A stretch of 64,000 nucleotides of DNA from Brevibacillus porteri (GCF_003013475.1 NZ_PXZO01000020.1:53904-117903), one strand, 5' to 3'. Positions 1 to 9,119 are shown, counted from the stretch's first letter. A program made the numbers and translations. The notes: generated by a model from the letters alone, not told the origin.

Positions 1-1
1 G

Positions 2-79
2 CAAAAGGAAGCGAATGAGAAGAAGCTCTCTCCTGCTGCGAAAGACATCCGAAAATGGGTACTCAAGAAACTGTCATAA
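2..79 (+). CDS. C-terminal end of an upstream gene (partial)
   Basis: An open frame enters from the left edge and ends at a TAA at 77-79; it encodes about 25 lysine-rich residues ending in KWVLKKLS. It lies 28 bp before the TadA ATPase gene and on the same strand, so it is probably the preceding gene of the tad operon. In many tad loci that position holds a CpaE/TadZ-like MinD-family ATPase, but the visible fragment is too short to show any domain, so that identity is only an inference from position. Confidence 0.5.
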   Translation, partial: QKEANEKKLSPAAKDIRKWVLKKLS

Positions 80-107
80 AGAGCAAGTTCAAAAAGGTGG
101 GAGTTAG

Positions 108-1496
108 ATGGCTTTATTCCGACGAAAGCAAGAGCAGACAGCGCCAGGGGATGAGGCAAAACAGACGACACTCGCTGCCACATTAGCAGCTCCTTCCTTC
201 AATCCGTACATCGACGAGCTGGCTGAGCATTACAAGACCCGACTCTTGCGGGAGACCAATCTGGAGAGACTGACCAGCCTTCGTTCAGATGAGATGCGCC
301 TCGCAATCGAACGTCTCGTCTCCCAATACATGTCGGAAGAAAAAGTAGTCATTCCGCGAAATGAAAAGGATATCCTGCTGACTCGTTTGATCAATGAATC
401 GGTGGGGCTTGGTCCACTTGAACCGCTGCTCGCCGATCCGGAAATCACGGAGATCTCGATTAACGGACACAACCTGGTATACGTTGAGAAACGAGGAAGG
501 CTGGAATTAACCGATTTAAAATTTCGTGACGAGGAACATTTGCGGCATATCGTGGACCGGATTGTGGCACCGCTTGGTCGACGAATCGATGAAAGCTCGC
601 CGATGGTCGACGCCCGTCTGAAGGATGGAAGCCGCGTGAATGCCGTCATCCCTCCGATCAGTCTCAATGGCACACTCGTTTCGATCCGTAAATTTCGCAA
701 AGAGCCGTTCTTGATGGATGATCTGATGCAATTTGGTTCATTCAGTGAAGCAATGTCCCAGTTCATTCAAGCCGTGGTGGAAGCCAAAATGAACACGCTC
801 ATCTCTGGGGGGACTGGTAGCGGAAAGACGACATTGCTCAATGCGACAGCAAAAGCCATTCCGCACTATGAACGTGTCATTACCATTGAGGATTCGGCCG
901 AGTTGAAGCTAACTCACCCCAACTGTATCGGGATGGAGGCACGTCCGCCCAATATGGAGGGAACAGGGGAAGTCACGATCCGTCAGCTCGTGCGAAACTC
1001 CCTGCGGATGAGGCCAGACCGCATCATCGTCGGGGAGGTACGGGGTGCAGAGGCATTCGACATGCTTCAGGCCATGAATACTGGGCATGAAGGATCACTT
1101 ACCACTGTCCACGCCAACTCACCACAGGATGCTTTCAACCGTTTGGAAGGGATGGTCGTCATGGCCGGGATGGATTTGCCCTCTACGATTGTCCGTGAAT
1201 ATATCGTCAGTGCGCTGGATATCATCGTCCAGGTCACACGCCTGTCAGACGGAACACGTAAAATCGTTTCGATTTCAGAAGTAGCGAAAACGGAAGACAA
1301 ACGGGTGGAGGTCAACGAGATTTTTCGTTTCCAGCGGAAGGGGATCGGCGCGAAAGGGGAAGTCCTTGGCTACTTTACGGCAACCGGGGTCATCCCGCGG
1401 TGCTTGGAGAGGCTCCAAGTTTTTGGAATCAATCTGGATGAATCCATATTCAGGGCGGAAGGAGGGAAGCAACGTGACCATGCCCATTCTGTTTAG
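108..1496 (+). CDS. tadA: TadA/CpaF-type secretion ATPase of the Flp pilus
   Basis: 462 aa, cytoplasmic. It is the hexameric motor ATPase that powers assembly or secretion of Flp (type IVb) pilins. The C-terminal half carries a Walker A motif (GGTGSGKTT, about residue 234), an Asp box (TIEDSAEL), a Walker B-type stretch (RPDRIIVGEVRG) and the His-box region (GHEGSLTTVHAN), as in CpaF/VirB11-like ATPases. The N-terminal region matches the usual CpaF helical domain in length. The ATG at 108 is preceded by AAGGTGGGAG. Its 3' end overlaps the TadB gene by 23 bp, which points to translational coupling within the tad operon. Confidence 0.95.
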   Translation: MALFRRKQEQTAPGDEAKQTTLAATLAAPSFNPYIDELAEHYKTRLLRETNLERLTSLRSDEMRLAIERLVSQYMSEEKVVIPRNEKDILLTRLINESVGLGPLEPLLADPEITEISINGHNLVYVEKRGRLELTDLKFRDEEHLRHIVDRIVAPLGRRIDESSPMVDARLKDGSRVNAVIPPISLNGTLVSIRKFRKEPFLMDDLMQFGSFSEAMSQFIQAVVEAKMNTLISGGTGSGKTTLLNATAKAIPHYERVITIEDSAELKLTHPNCIGMEARPPNMEGTGEVTIRQLVRNSLRMRPDRIIVGEVRGAEAFDMLQAMNTGHEGSLTTVHANSPQDAFNRLEGMVVMAGMDLPSTIVREYIVSALDIIVQVTRLSDGTRKIVSISEVAKTEDKRVEVNEIFRFQRKGIGAKGEVLGYFTATGVIPRCLERLQVFGINLDESIFRAEGGKQRDHAHSV

Positions 1497-2400
1497 TCTC
1501 GCGGTGTTGTTTGGCATCTGGGGCATCTACGAGTATCTCGGTTATCGGGCCAAGAAGACCGAATGGAAAAAGAAAGCGGAAGAATGGTTCGAAGTGAAGG
1601 GAAAACGAAAAAGCGTCGTCATCGTTTGGGGAGATAAATTTGACCAGACGCCCTATGCCAAAGAAATCCAAAAAAAGCTGATCAAAGCGAACTTTCCGCT
1701 TGCTCCCTCGGAGTTTTACGGAATTTTGATCGTAGGTACCATGGTGCTCGCCTTCTTGCTCAGTAACATCGTGAATATTTCTTTTCCTTTTAACATTATG
1801 ATCGGGGCAGTGGTGATGTATCTCATACAGAACGTGCTGTTCTTTGTCCGACGCAACAAGTACCAGGAGCGATTGAATGAACAGTTGTCCGAAGTGTGTC
1901 GCCTTTTGGCCAACTCGCTGCGTGCAGGTCTTACGCTCTCGCAGGGGATCTCACTGGTAGCCAAGGAGATGAATTATCCCGCTGGTGATGAGTTTAGTCG
2001 CATGGCGCGTGAGCTGCAGCTAGGCGTCAGCTTTGACCGAGCGCTCTCTGACATGGAAAAACGAATACCGACACGAGAATTCCGTATCTTTACTGCTACC
2101 CTGCTGATTCAACGGCGTGCAGGGGGGAATTTGAGCCAGGTGCTGCAAGAAATGGCGGAGACATTGGAGGATCGTCGCATCGTGAATCAGGAAATCAAGA
2201 CGATGACGGCGGAACAGCGGTACGTCTCTATCTTGGTGCCGATCATGCCAATAGCCCTGGTGCTGATGATGAACATGATGAACAAAGGCTTCATTGATCC
2301 GTTGTTTTCCGGATTTGGTCTTTTTCTTCTGGGGTTGTTTGTAATCGGAACACTCCTGTCCTATATCCTCGTCAAGAAAGTGACCAACATAAAGGTGTGA
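1474..2400 (+). CDS. tadB: TadB, type II secretion F-family platform protein
   Basis: 308 aa inner-membrane protein of the T2SSF family; with TadC it forms the platform on which TadA acts. The GTG at 1474 is chosen because GGAGGG lies 7 nt upstream; a longer frame reaches back to 1366 but has no ribosome site and would overlap TadA heavily. An N-terminal hydrophobic segment, a pair near residues 75-115, the F-domain signature (CRLLANSLRAGLTLSQGISL) and two C-terminal membrane segments (from about residue 245) are visible. It overlaps tadA and is followed 4 bp later by tadC. Confidence 0.92.
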   Translation: MTMPILFSLAVLFGIWGIYEYLGYRAKKTEWKKKAEEWFEVKGKRKSVVIVWGDKFDQTPYAKEIQKKLIKANFPLAPSEFYGILIVGTMVLAFLLSNIVNISFPFNIMIGAVVMYLIQNVLFFVRRNKYQERLNEQLSEVCRLLANSLRAGLTLSQGISLVAKEMNYPAGDEFSRMARELQLGVSFDRALSDMEKRIPTREFRIFTATLLIQRRAGGNLSQVLQEMAETLEDRRIVNQEIKTMTAEQRYVSILVPIMPIALVLMMNMMNKGFIDPLFSGFGLFLLGLFVIGTLLSYILVKKVTNIKV

Positions 2401-2404
2401 AAAC

Positions 2405-3340
2405 ATGGATGCTCTCATAATTACATGCGTGTTCTTGTTTCTATTGCTGTTTGCGATCTGTCTGAAGGAGTGGTATCGCTACTCCATCGAGAAGCAAAAA
2501 CTGCTCGCACATGTCCATGAGATGAGCGGGCACAAAAACTACGGTGTGCGCAAGCAGGAAACCTCATCCGAGCGCCTGGTCAAACGATTGCTTCGGTATG
2601 GAGATGACTATGCTGTCATGGGGCAGCGCATCAACTTTTTCAGTGAGTCGCATGAGGTTGAGGATTGGTTGCTAAGGGCTGGGCGGCCGCTAGATTTGAC
2701 CGTCGCCCAATTCCAAGGGGTCAAAATTTTCATGGCTTTGCTCGGCATTATTGCCGGCACGCTGTTTTTCATTCTCCGCTTTCCCTTATCGCATCTAGGT
2801 TTGATCGCCTGGCCGTTGATTGGCTACTTTTTGCCCATCCTTCTGTTGAAGAAAAAAGCGCGCGATCGTCAACATCAGCTTCGCTATGACCTGCCAGAAT
2901 TTCTCGACACCGTAAGCGTGACGCTTCAGGCGGGGGTGAGTCTTGATCAGGCTTTGCGCGAAGTCATCAAGTTTTTTGATGGGCCGATTCGGGAAGAGTT
3001 TTCCCGATTCAATCAAGAGCTGGATCTCGGTGTACAGAGGGAAAAGGCGTATGAACAATTGCTGCGACGCAACGACAATCCGGAGTTTCAAATGCTGATC
3101 AAAGCGCTCATTCAGGGGATGCGCCTGGGGGTGCCGATTGCCGTCACGTTCAAGGCACAGGCGGAAAACATGCGGAGAATCCGCAAAGAGCTGATCAAGG
3201 AAAAGGCGGCCAAGGCGTCGCCAAAAGTAACCCTGATCACCACGTTTATCGTGACTCCTACAGCGATTATCCTGATTGGCGGTTTGATGGTATTGAATAT
3301 TTTGGAGAACGTCAGCTTGTTTTCCGACGTCATGCCATGA
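2405..3340 (+). CDS. tadC: TadC, type II secretion F-family platform protein
   Basis: 311 aa membrane protein, the second T2SSF partner of the Flp pilus platform. It has an N-terminal membrane segment, a hydrophobic pair around residues 100-150, the F-domain (LPEFLDTVSVTLQAGVSLDQAL) and a long hydrophobic C-terminal segment. The KEKAAKASPKVTL stretch before the last helix is typical of TadC. The ATG follows AAGGTGTGAAAAC, which overlaps the end of tadB, so the two are surely co-translated. Confidence 0.92.
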   Translation: MDALIITCVFLFLLLFAICLKEWYRYSIEKQKLLAHVHEMSGHKNYGVRKQETSSERLVKRLLRYGDDYAVMGQRINFFSESHEVEDWLLRAGRPLDLTVAQFQGVKIFMALLGIIAGTLFFILRFPLSHLGLIAWPLIGYFLPILLLKKKARDRQHQLRYDLPEFLDTVSVTLQAGVSLDQALREVIKFFDGPIREEFSRFNQELDLGVQREKAYEQLLRRNDNPEFQMLIKALIQGMRLGVPIAVTFKAQAENMRRIRKELIKEKAAKASPKVTLITTFIVTPTAIILIGGLMVLNILENVSLFSDVMP

Positions 3341-3440
3341 TCCATGGCTTCACTTTTAGGAGGTGATGCCCGTCAGCGAGATGGGAGTGCACAGTTCTTT
3401 ATTTTTTCATTATCCAAATCATGAAGGGAGTAGATTTTAT

Positions 3441-3653
3441 ATGAAAAGCATGATGCTGAAATGGTATGTAAAAGGTCAGGGAGCTCTTGGAAACGAAAAA
3501 GGAGCACAGGCGATTGAGTGGATCGCGTTGGCAGGTGTGGTCATCGCTGTGTTTGGTGCGGTTATCGCCTACTTTGATACCGACCCCGCACTCGTTGGAG
3601 AATCCATTGGGGATACATTGAGCAATATCATCAAAAAATTAGACGGAAATTAA
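3441..3653 (+). CDS. flp: Flp-type pilin (type IVb prepilin)
   Basis: 70 aa. A short basic leader ends in NEKG, followed by AQAIEWIALAGVVIAVFGAV: this is the class IVb prepilin pattern of a Gly cleavage site, Glu at mature position 5 and a hydrophobic helix. The mature pilin would be about 50 aa, normal for Flp. I chose the ATG at 3441 because AAGGGAG lies 10 nt upstream; an in-frame GTG at 3363 directly on an AGGAGG would add 26 non-hydrophobic residues and is less like a prepilin. A prepilin peptidase (TadV) is not in the window. Position directly after tadC fits the family. Confidence 0.9.
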   Translation: MKSMMLKWYVKGQGALGNEKGAQAIEWIALAGVVIAVFGAVIAYFDTDPALVGESIGDTLSNIIKKLDGN

Positions 3654-3782
3654 TCAACCATTGAATGCTTTATTGGTGATGAGCATATGGAAAAGAGGTG
3701 GTGGAGGAATACTTCTTCACCACCTGAACCATATGGCGCTTCATACATAGCAAGTCGAAATCAAGCAGGAGGTAGCACTTTG

Positions 3783-5216
3783 ATGAGACTCGTGAAGGGA
3801 ATAATTGCAGTGATCCTCCTGTTGAGCCTGTTAACGGCGTGTTCGCAGGAGCCGGATACACCTCAGAACACAGAGGGGCAAAATCCTTCTGTACCACCAA
3901 GCGCGGAAACACCGCCTGCGCAAGGCCAACCGCCAGACCAAACAGGAGAGCCAAATGCCGAGATGACGCGAGAAGAAAAGGTAAAAGCGTTGGAGGCAAT
4001 GGCACAGGAAGGAATGCCGCTAAAGCGGGAAACGACAGAGGACTTCGTCAATTCGCCGCCAGGACGTTTTTCCGGGGTTTCGTATGACAACAACAGGGAA
4101 GAAGTATTGCCTGAACTTAAAAAGTTCCCTACTGTTGAAAATCCGGACGAAGAAATGATTAACAATTACTACCTTGCCTTGTTGGGGCTGTATGCACAGA
4201 GCTACCCTGATCCGCAACAAATCATGGATGAACTGAAAATGGCCTCATTTGGGAATCCGGACATCGATGATCCACGGTTCAAGTTTAAGGAAAGCTACAA
4301 TGTTGAAATTATCTTGGATGCGAGTGGCAGCATGGCGGCAAAATCGAATGGCAAGACGAGGATGGATGCTGCCAAAGAAGCGATTCAAGCCTTTGCTGAA
4401 TCTTTGCCGAAACAGGCGAATGTCGCTTTGCGCGTATACGGGCACAAGGGCAGCGGGAAAGAGTCGGATAAAGCACTATCTTGCAGCAGCAGTGAACTGG
4501 TATACGGAATGCAGCCTTACAACAAAGAAAAATTGCAGCAATCTTTGAATCAGTTCCAACCTACCGGATACACTCCGATTGGCTACTCTTTGCAGGAAGC
4601 GAAAAAGGATTTAAGCAAATGGCCTGGAGATAAGAACACCAATATGATCTTCCTCGTCAGTGACGGAATCGAAACGTGCGATGGTGACCCTGTCGAAGCT
4701 GCCAAACAGTTGGCCCAATCCGAGATTACGCCGATTATTAACGTGATTGGATTTGGTGTAGACGGTCCGGGACAGCAGCAGTTGAAAGAAGTCGCAAAGG
4801 CAGCGGGAGGCCGCTATGTTCTGATTCAAGATCAGAAGGAGCTACAGGAAGAATTCAATCGTGGGAAAGAAATCGCGAACAAGTGGAAAGAGTGGAAAGC
4901 CAATGCATCCCATCAAGCCGTATCCACTCGTAGTTCTCGATCGATCGACATTAGTCACTTTGCTTTGAAATGGAGCCGTATCGCCAAACGGGAAAATCAT
5001 GATCTAACATCTGTAATCATGACTATGGATGCAAACAACATCATTTCAGATGAGTTCGCCGATCAGCTGCGGAAGCTGAACGATGAGCAGCTGGAAATCG
5101 CACAGAAAAAGGCAGATGAACTGGAGCAATTCCTGGATACCTTGAACGAGAAGTCCTATAAGGAAGCCGTGGATGCGATCAACGAGAAGTTTGCTCAACA
5201 TACGAAAACGAACTAG
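3783..5216 (+). CDS. VWA-domain lipoprotein of the tad locus (first copy)
   Basis: 477 aa. The ATG at 3783 follows AGGAGG and starts a lipoprotein signal peptide with lipobox LTAC, so the protein is probably anchored outside the membrane. A Pro/Gln/Glu-rich linker follows (residues about 22-60). The VWA domain spans about residues 170-370, with a complete MIDAS: DASGS, the Thr in PTGYTPIG, and the Asp of VSDGIETCDG. The C-terminal ~110 residues are charged and helical. It is clearly paralogous to the protein at 9140-10459, sharing the NVEIILDASGSMA and LRVYGHKGS stretches. A role as pilus tip adhesin or surface anchor is inference from VWA pilus proteins and context. Confidence 0.85.
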   Translation: MRLVKGIIAVILLLSLLTACSQEPDTPQNTEGQNPSVPPSAETPPAQGQPPDQTGEPNAEMTREEKVKALEAMAQEGMPLKRETTEDFVNSPPGRFSGVSYDNNREEVLPELKKFPTVENPDEEMINNYYLALLGLYAQSYPDPQQIMDELKMASFGNPDIDDPRFKFKESYNVEIILDASGSMAAKSNGKTRMDAAKEAIQAFAESLPKQANVALRVYGHKGSGKESDKALSCSSSELVYGMQPYNKEKLQQSLNQFQPTGYTPIGYSLQEAKKDLSKWPGDKNTNMIFLVSDGIETCDGDPVEAAKQLAQSEITPIINVIGFGVDGPGQQQLKEVAKAAGGRYVLIQDQKELQEEFNRGKEIANKWKEWKANASHQAVSTRSSRSIDISHFALKWSRIAKRENHDLTSVIMTMDANNIISDEFADQLRKLNDEQLEIAQKKADELEQFLDTLNEKSYKEAVDAINEKFAQHTKTN

Positions 5217-5246
5217 AGACGAAATCTCCAAAAGGAGGTTTGTAAA

Positions 5247-6392
5247 GTGAGAAAATGGGTAAGAGGCCCAATGGCAGCGGCGACTTTCGCTTTTCTGATT
5301 CTTATGATGAATCTGTTTCCAATGGTGGGCCTGGCAGCTTCCATTCAGTATCAAGGGTTACAATACGAGGCCCCGAAGTGGGATCAGCCAAATCTTGAGT
5401 CGCCACAATGGGAGCAGCTCAACCCACAAGCGCCGCAGTGGGAACAAATAAACCCACAGGCTCCTGATTGGGAAAAGCTGAACCCGCAGGCGCCGAGCTG
5501 GGATCGGACGAATCCGCAAGCACCAAATTGGGATCGGATAAATCCGCAGGCACCTGATTTGCAGGGGCCAAGCGTCAATCACTCGAACCCGCAAGCGCCA
5601 AATGCAACCGCACCTGCACCAAATGTACAAATGCCTGCTTCTCAGCAGCCTGGCGTCGATCCAGATAGCTCGAAGCCGATGACGGAGACGCTTGAATACG
5701 GTGCAGTCAAATGGACGTTCAAGGACGTCATGGGCGGAACGCTGGCATATAGCGCTGATTTGCTTATGAATGGCGAAGTAGACATGGCAGCGGGACTTCG
5801 TGGCAAAGGCTTGTTCTTGGGAGATCTGGCGATAAAAGGTCTTGATCTTGCCTTCAAGAATACGCCGTATGTAAACACAGTAACAGGCTTAGGTGTCGAT
5901 TCACTCGACGGGATGAATGCGTGGGCCAACTATCAATTTGTGTTGGCACAATTGCCGAATAACAGTTTTCGGGATATTTTCCAAGGCGGTCAGCTGACGA
6001 ATTCGGCAAATCCATCCGGCGTCAGAATGCCGGGGATCGTAAAAGGCTTAAATGTGGGCGTAGCAGCGATCAGCCTTCCGTTTGACATCATGGATACGAT
6101 CGGCAGCTTTGGCATGGCGTTTGATCCGAGCCAGAATGAAGCTACACAAAATGAGAAATTTGTGGATGGCGTCGGTAATTTCGGCAGTGTGCTGATGGAC
6201 GGAGGGGTCATTGCTTCCATCATACCAGGTGGGCAGGCGGTAGGCGGTGTGCTTGTTGTCACCGGTGCGGTTTTGTGGGGGTTGAGCAAACTCGTGAAGT
6301 ACGCTGATAAGCTAGCCGGAGGAGCGATTACCCGTGGAATCCGGGATGGAGTCGGAAAAGCTGTTGGCTGGGTAAAATCCTTATTTGGGTAA
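5247..6392 (+). CDS. Exported protein with 10-residue NPQAP/W tandem repeats
   Basis: 381 aa, function unknown. The GTG at 5247 follows AAGGAGG. A basic start plus hydrophobic segment ending at about LAAS (residue 32) is a good signal peptide. Residues 43-118 hold six tandem 10-residue units of the form P-x-W-[D/E]-x-x-N-P-Q-A, then a degenerate unit. Residues about 150-381 are Gly/Ala/Val-rich with several hydrophobic, amphipathic stretches (for example around residues 265-285 and 320-350) and a basic glycine-rich tail. No cell-wall sorting motif is visible. Its place between the two VWA lipoproteins inside the tad locus suggests a pilus-associated surface protein; I recognise no family. Confidence 0.75.
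   Translation: MRKWVRGPMAAATFAFLILMMNLFPMVGLAASIQYQGLQYEAPKWDQPNLESPQWEQLNPQAPQWEQINPQAPDWEKLNPQAPSWDRTNPQAPNWDRINPQAPDLQGPSVNHSNPQAPNATAPAPNVQMPASQQPGVDPDSSKPMTETLEYGAVKWTFKDVMGGTLAYSADLLMNGEVDMAAGLRGKGLFLGDLAIKGLDLAFKNTPYVNTVTGLGVDSLDGMNAWANYQFVLAQLPNNSFRDIFQGGQLTNSANPSGVRMPGIVKGLNVGVAAISLPFDIMDTIGSFGMAFDPSQNEATQNEKFVDGVGNFGSVLMDGGVIASIIPGGQAVGGVLVVTGAVLWGLSKLVKYADKLAGGAITRGIRDGVGKAVGWVKSLFG
5373..5600 (+). repeat. 30-bp coding tandem repeats (P-x-W-E-x-x-N-P-Q-A)
   Basis: Six consecutive 30-bp units encode 10-residue repeats with Trp at residues 45, 55, 65, 75, 85 and 95 of the host protein. The Asn-Pro-Gln-Ala-Pro core is perfect in units 2-6, while the nucleotide sequence varies at synonymous positions, so selection appears to act on the peptide. 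A seventh, looser unit has lost the Trp (LQGPSVNHSNPQAP). Confidence 0.9.
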
Positions 6393-6407
6393 CGGAGGTC
6401 CTTGCTT

Positions 6408-7262
6408 ATGAAAGTCGTGAATACACCACAGGTTCAGGCTCAGATCGAGCGGAATAAGCGTTTTTTAGAGAGGACAGAGCTGTATAATTACCCGGCCTAC
6501 GTAGACGGAGAATATTACTACCATGTCGCGTACTGGAAATGGGGAAAAAAAGACGCTGTCGGGTACTTGGTGCTGCGACCGGATGGTGAAGTGGTTCGCC
6601 GCAAGGAAGCAGAGCCCGTCGTGAAACTATTTTTGGTGCATGCACATGCGGGGCGCAAGATTAAGAACAATCTGGCCATTGATAAGGATAAACCGATCGA
6701 GATGTACGAGCAAAAATACGAGTTTTTGAGGGCGCTTTTGCCAAGCTACCAGGATAAGATGGACACGGTGCTTCGGCAAGATGCAGAGAAGCTGATCGAC
6801 ATTTGTAAAACCATGATGGAAAGCCGGGACCAGCTGCGTGCCATTTATGATCGAGGGATGGATCTGCTCAATCAATTTTTCGCGCGCAACTACGTCATCG
6901 CGGGAGAAGAAACGGCATTACGGGATGTGTTATTTGAATCTGACTATATTTTGTATGATCGCATTCGCAAGCAGGTGCTGATCAAAGACTCGGTAGACCG
7001 GCTTTACCAGTTTTTCCAATCCAATCGAGTAGAACTGGATCGGGTACAGGAGCAGAAACGAAAAAAGCTGAGCGACTTGCTCTCTGTATACAAAGACAAA
7101 ACACTGCGAAATATTGCCGATGAATCCGTGAAAAGCTTTGAGACGCATACGACAGGGAAGCATGAGTCTTTCCATACGGTTGAACAGTTGCGGGAAGCCC
7201 ACGAGAAGCTGAATAGGACCATCTTGGAAAACGGGCTGATGGATAAACTGCGAAACCCTTAA
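6408..7262 (+). CDS. Unknown cytoplasmic protein of the tad locus
   Basis: 284 aa, not recognised. The ATG at 6408 is 9 nt after GGAGG; an in-frame TTG at 6402 sits too close to it. There is no signal peptide or membrane segment. The N-terminal 80 residues look like a mixed alpha/beta domain rich in Tyr/Trp (YYYHVAYWKWGKK). The rest is highly charged and predicted helical, with likely coiled coils at about residues 110-160 and 205-280. It starts 15 bp after the repeat protein and ends 23 bp before the next gene, so it belongs to the operon. A cytoplasmic adaptor role would be speculation. Confidence 0.7.
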   Translation: MKVVNTPQVQAQIERNKRFLERTELYNYPAYVDGEYYYHVAYWKWGKKDAVGYLVLRPDGEVVRRKEAEPVVKLFLVHAHAGRKIKNNLAIDKDKPIEMYEQKYEFLRALLPSYQDKMDTVLRQDAEKLIDICKTMMESRDQLRAIYDRGMDLLNQFFARNYVIAGEETALRDVLFESDYILYDRIRKQVLIKDSVDRLYQFFQSNRVELDRVQEQKRKKLSDLLSVYKDKTLRNIADESVKSFETHTTGKHESFHTVEQLREAHEKLNRTILENGLMDKLRNP

Positions 7263-7285
7263 CAGGAAAGGTGAGAGAAACCCAT

Positions 7286-8008
7286 ATGCATCCCTTCAAA
7301 GAAAGCATTCGGTTTTATGCACGGAACATCGAATCTTTGCTGCTCTTGTCCGCCGTGCTCGTTGTTCCATTTTTTGTCATCCACAACTTTACGCTGAACT
7401 ACTTGAATCTCATTGCCGCGATCACGGGCGCCAAATTCGTAGCAAGCTTTTTCAATCTGTTTTTACTTCTTCTGTTTTTGCTGATCCTCCAGATCCCTTT
7501 TGCCCAGTATGTCCAAAGTGATCTGGACGGCGATGAGCGTCCGATTCGAAAAGCATTTCGGACATTTTTTGAACACAGCTTTTCTGTATTCGTATTTGGG
7601 ATCGTGTTTAGCTTTCTTGTCTCTACAGGAATGATGCTGTTCATGATACCCGGGTTGATTCTTATGATCTTGTTTTATTTGACGCCGTTTTTTGTGGTGC
7701 TGAAAAAACAATCGGCTTGGCGTTGCTGGCGATCTGCCATGGAAATGGGCAAAAAGCATTTCTTCCCAATCCTTGGCCTATTGCTACTGGTGAGCGTGGT
7801 GGAATGGCTAATCAGTATGGCGGGCTTGTTCCTCGTCACGTCTATTACGGCGACCTTTGGGGCGGTTATGTTTATTGAGTTGTTGCTCAATGTGATTGTT
7901 CTCCCGTTTTTTGCGGTCATGTTCATGATGTACGTGAATAAATGGAAAGACGAGGCGGCAGGAGCGGAAGCGGCTGTGGCAGGGGGATTGCTGCTCGATG
8001 AAAGATAG
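7286..8008 (+). CDS. Multi-pass membrane protein of the tad locus
   Basis: 240 aa, strongly hydrophobic with about five or six membrane segments (near residues 20-40, 50-75, 95-125, 130-150, 165-190, 195-220) and short charged loops. The ATG at 7286 is preferred because AGGAAAGGTGAG lies about 10 nt upstream; a GTG at 7271 lies inside that ribosome site. The layout resembles small bacterial DUF975 or glycerophosphodiester-phosphodiesterase membrane-domain proteins, but I cannot assign it firmly. It overlaps the beginning of the longest frame of the next gene and is surely part of the pilus operon. Confidence 0.7.
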   Translation: MHPFKESIRFYARNIESLLLLSAVLVVPFFVIHNFTLNYLNLIAAITGAKFVASFFNLFLLLLFLLILQIPFAQYVQSDLDGDERPIRKAFRTFFEHSFSVFVFGIVFSFLVSTGMMLFMIPGLILMILFYLTPFFVVLKKQSAWRCWRSAMEMGKKHFFPILGLLLLVSVVEWLISMAGLFLVTSITATFGAVMFIELLLNVIVLPFFAVMFMMYVNKWKDEAAGAEAAVAGGLLLDER

Positions 8009-8042
8009 CTTGCAAATAAGTTCGAGAGGAGATGAGCGAAGA

Positions 8043-8444
8043 ATGCGCCTGAAGAAGATCGTTTCCAATGAAAAGGGCTCGGTTACCGTAGAGTTTATCG
8101 CCATACTGCCGTTCGTCTTTCTGATCATGCTGATTTGCTGGCAGTTTCTTGTGGGCGTCTACGGCGTCATCATCTCTCAGTCGGCAGCAAATGAGGCAGC
8201 GAAGGTGTACGCCATAACGGGGAATTCGGGTGAAGCCATACAAGCTGCCAGAAACGTGGTGAACGCGGCAGGAGGCTATATTTCCTTCAGTGACGGCGAT
8301 ATCAGGTGGGATGGTGACGGATATTTTACAGCCAAGGTCGGCGTCCAGATGGAGCTGGGTTTCCTTCCTGACTGGCTCTCTATCAAAAAGGAAGACCGAT
8401 ATATCTCCTTTGATCGGGAAATGAAGAGCAGGGTGATGAACTAG
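8043..8444 (+). CDS. tadE: TadE-like pseudopilin
   Basis: 133 aa. The N-terminal NEKGSVTVEFIAILPFVFL is a class IVb-type cleavage region (Gly, then Glu at mature position 5) and hydrophobic helix, as in TadE/TadF minor pilins, which are processed by the prepilin peptidase and needed for Flp pilus formation. The ATG at 8043 follows GAGAGGAG; an upstream in-frame ATG at 7998 overlaps the previous gene. Its stop codon directly abuts the start of the TadG-like gene. Confidence 0.85.
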   Translation: MRLKKIVSNEKGSVTVEFIAILPFVFLIMLICWQFLVGVYGVIISQSAANEAAKVYAITGNSGEAIQAARNVVNAAGGYISFSDGDIRWDGDGYFTAKVGVQMELGFLPDWLSIKKEDRYISFDREMKSRVMN

Positions 8445-9119
8445 ATGGTACGTATACTGCGTCACTTGCAAAATGAACGTGGAAATATGACGATCTTCAC
8501 CCTGACGATTTACTGGTTTATGTTCATGCTGGTGTTTGTTGCGCTGTTCAACTTTTCGACCATTTTTGTAGACAAGGAGCAGGCGTCGAACAGTGCGCAG
8601 CAGGCGAGTATTGCGGCGGTGAAGGATATTTATGATGAGATGGATGATGCAATTAAAATATACGATGCGTCACCCAATCGGTATTATAACCAAGATTATC
8701 TCACACCCAGAATAATAGCTGCTGAGAGCTCCCTGAGAGCGTCGCACCCCGATTGGTCTCATAGCGAAATTGAGTATGGCGCGATTGACTCGGTATTGAG
8801 CAACGCATTGCCAGGCAATGTTGAGTTGCAGGGATATGTAAGTCTAGGGTTGAGAAACGCGGCCAGCCAAATTCCTGGGGTGGTTGCCAAAGTACTGTCG
8901 GATAACCATGCAACGCTCAGCGGTTCGTCCGTCAAATTGTTCAACAGTGACAATCGGATTGAAGTAACAACTTCTGTAAAGTACGAATCGGAATCGATGG
9001 GGTTTGACTTCATTCCTGCCTATTCCGAGCAAATCTACCAGACTGGGGAAAGCAGACGGATCGATTTTATTGATGAGGTGAACGACTGGTTTTACATCAA
9101 TATCCCGATTCTTGGATGA
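8445..9119 (+). CDS. TadE/TadG-like minor pilin
   Basis: 224 aa. The short N-terminal part (LQNERGNMTIFTLTIYWFMF) combines a Gly with a following long hydrophobic helix, like TadG/TadE proteins, but the +5 Glu is replaced by Thr/Ile, so processing by prepilin peptidase is doubtful. The remainder (residues 45-224) is hydrophilic and extracellular. The ATG follows directly on the tadE stop, and the 3' end overlaps the frame of the following VWA gene. It probably takes part in the pilus envelope assembly; the exact class is uncertain. Confidence 0.75.
   Translation: MVRILRHLQNERGNMTIFTLTIYWFMFMLVFVALFNFSTIFVDKEQASNSAQQASIAAVKDIYDEMDDAIKIYDASPNRYYNQDYLTPRIIAAESSLRASHPDWSHSEIEYGAIDSVLSNALPGNVELQGYVSLGLRNAASQIPGVVAKVLSDNHATLSGSSVKLFNSDNRIEVTTSVKYESESMGFDFIPAYSEQIYQTGESRRIDFIDEVNDWFYINIPILG

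Noticed and set aside
3363..3440. Longer start for the Flp pilin at the GTG on AGGAGG
   Set aside because: It would add a hydrophilic 26-residue extension before the prepilin leader; the ATG at 3441 has its own ribosome site. The upstream site could still make a short peptide.
5373..5600. Regular 30-bp repeats considered as CRISPR or other non-coding array
   Set aside because: Units are directly adjacent without spacers, stay in frame and vary at synonymous positions, so they are coding repeats.
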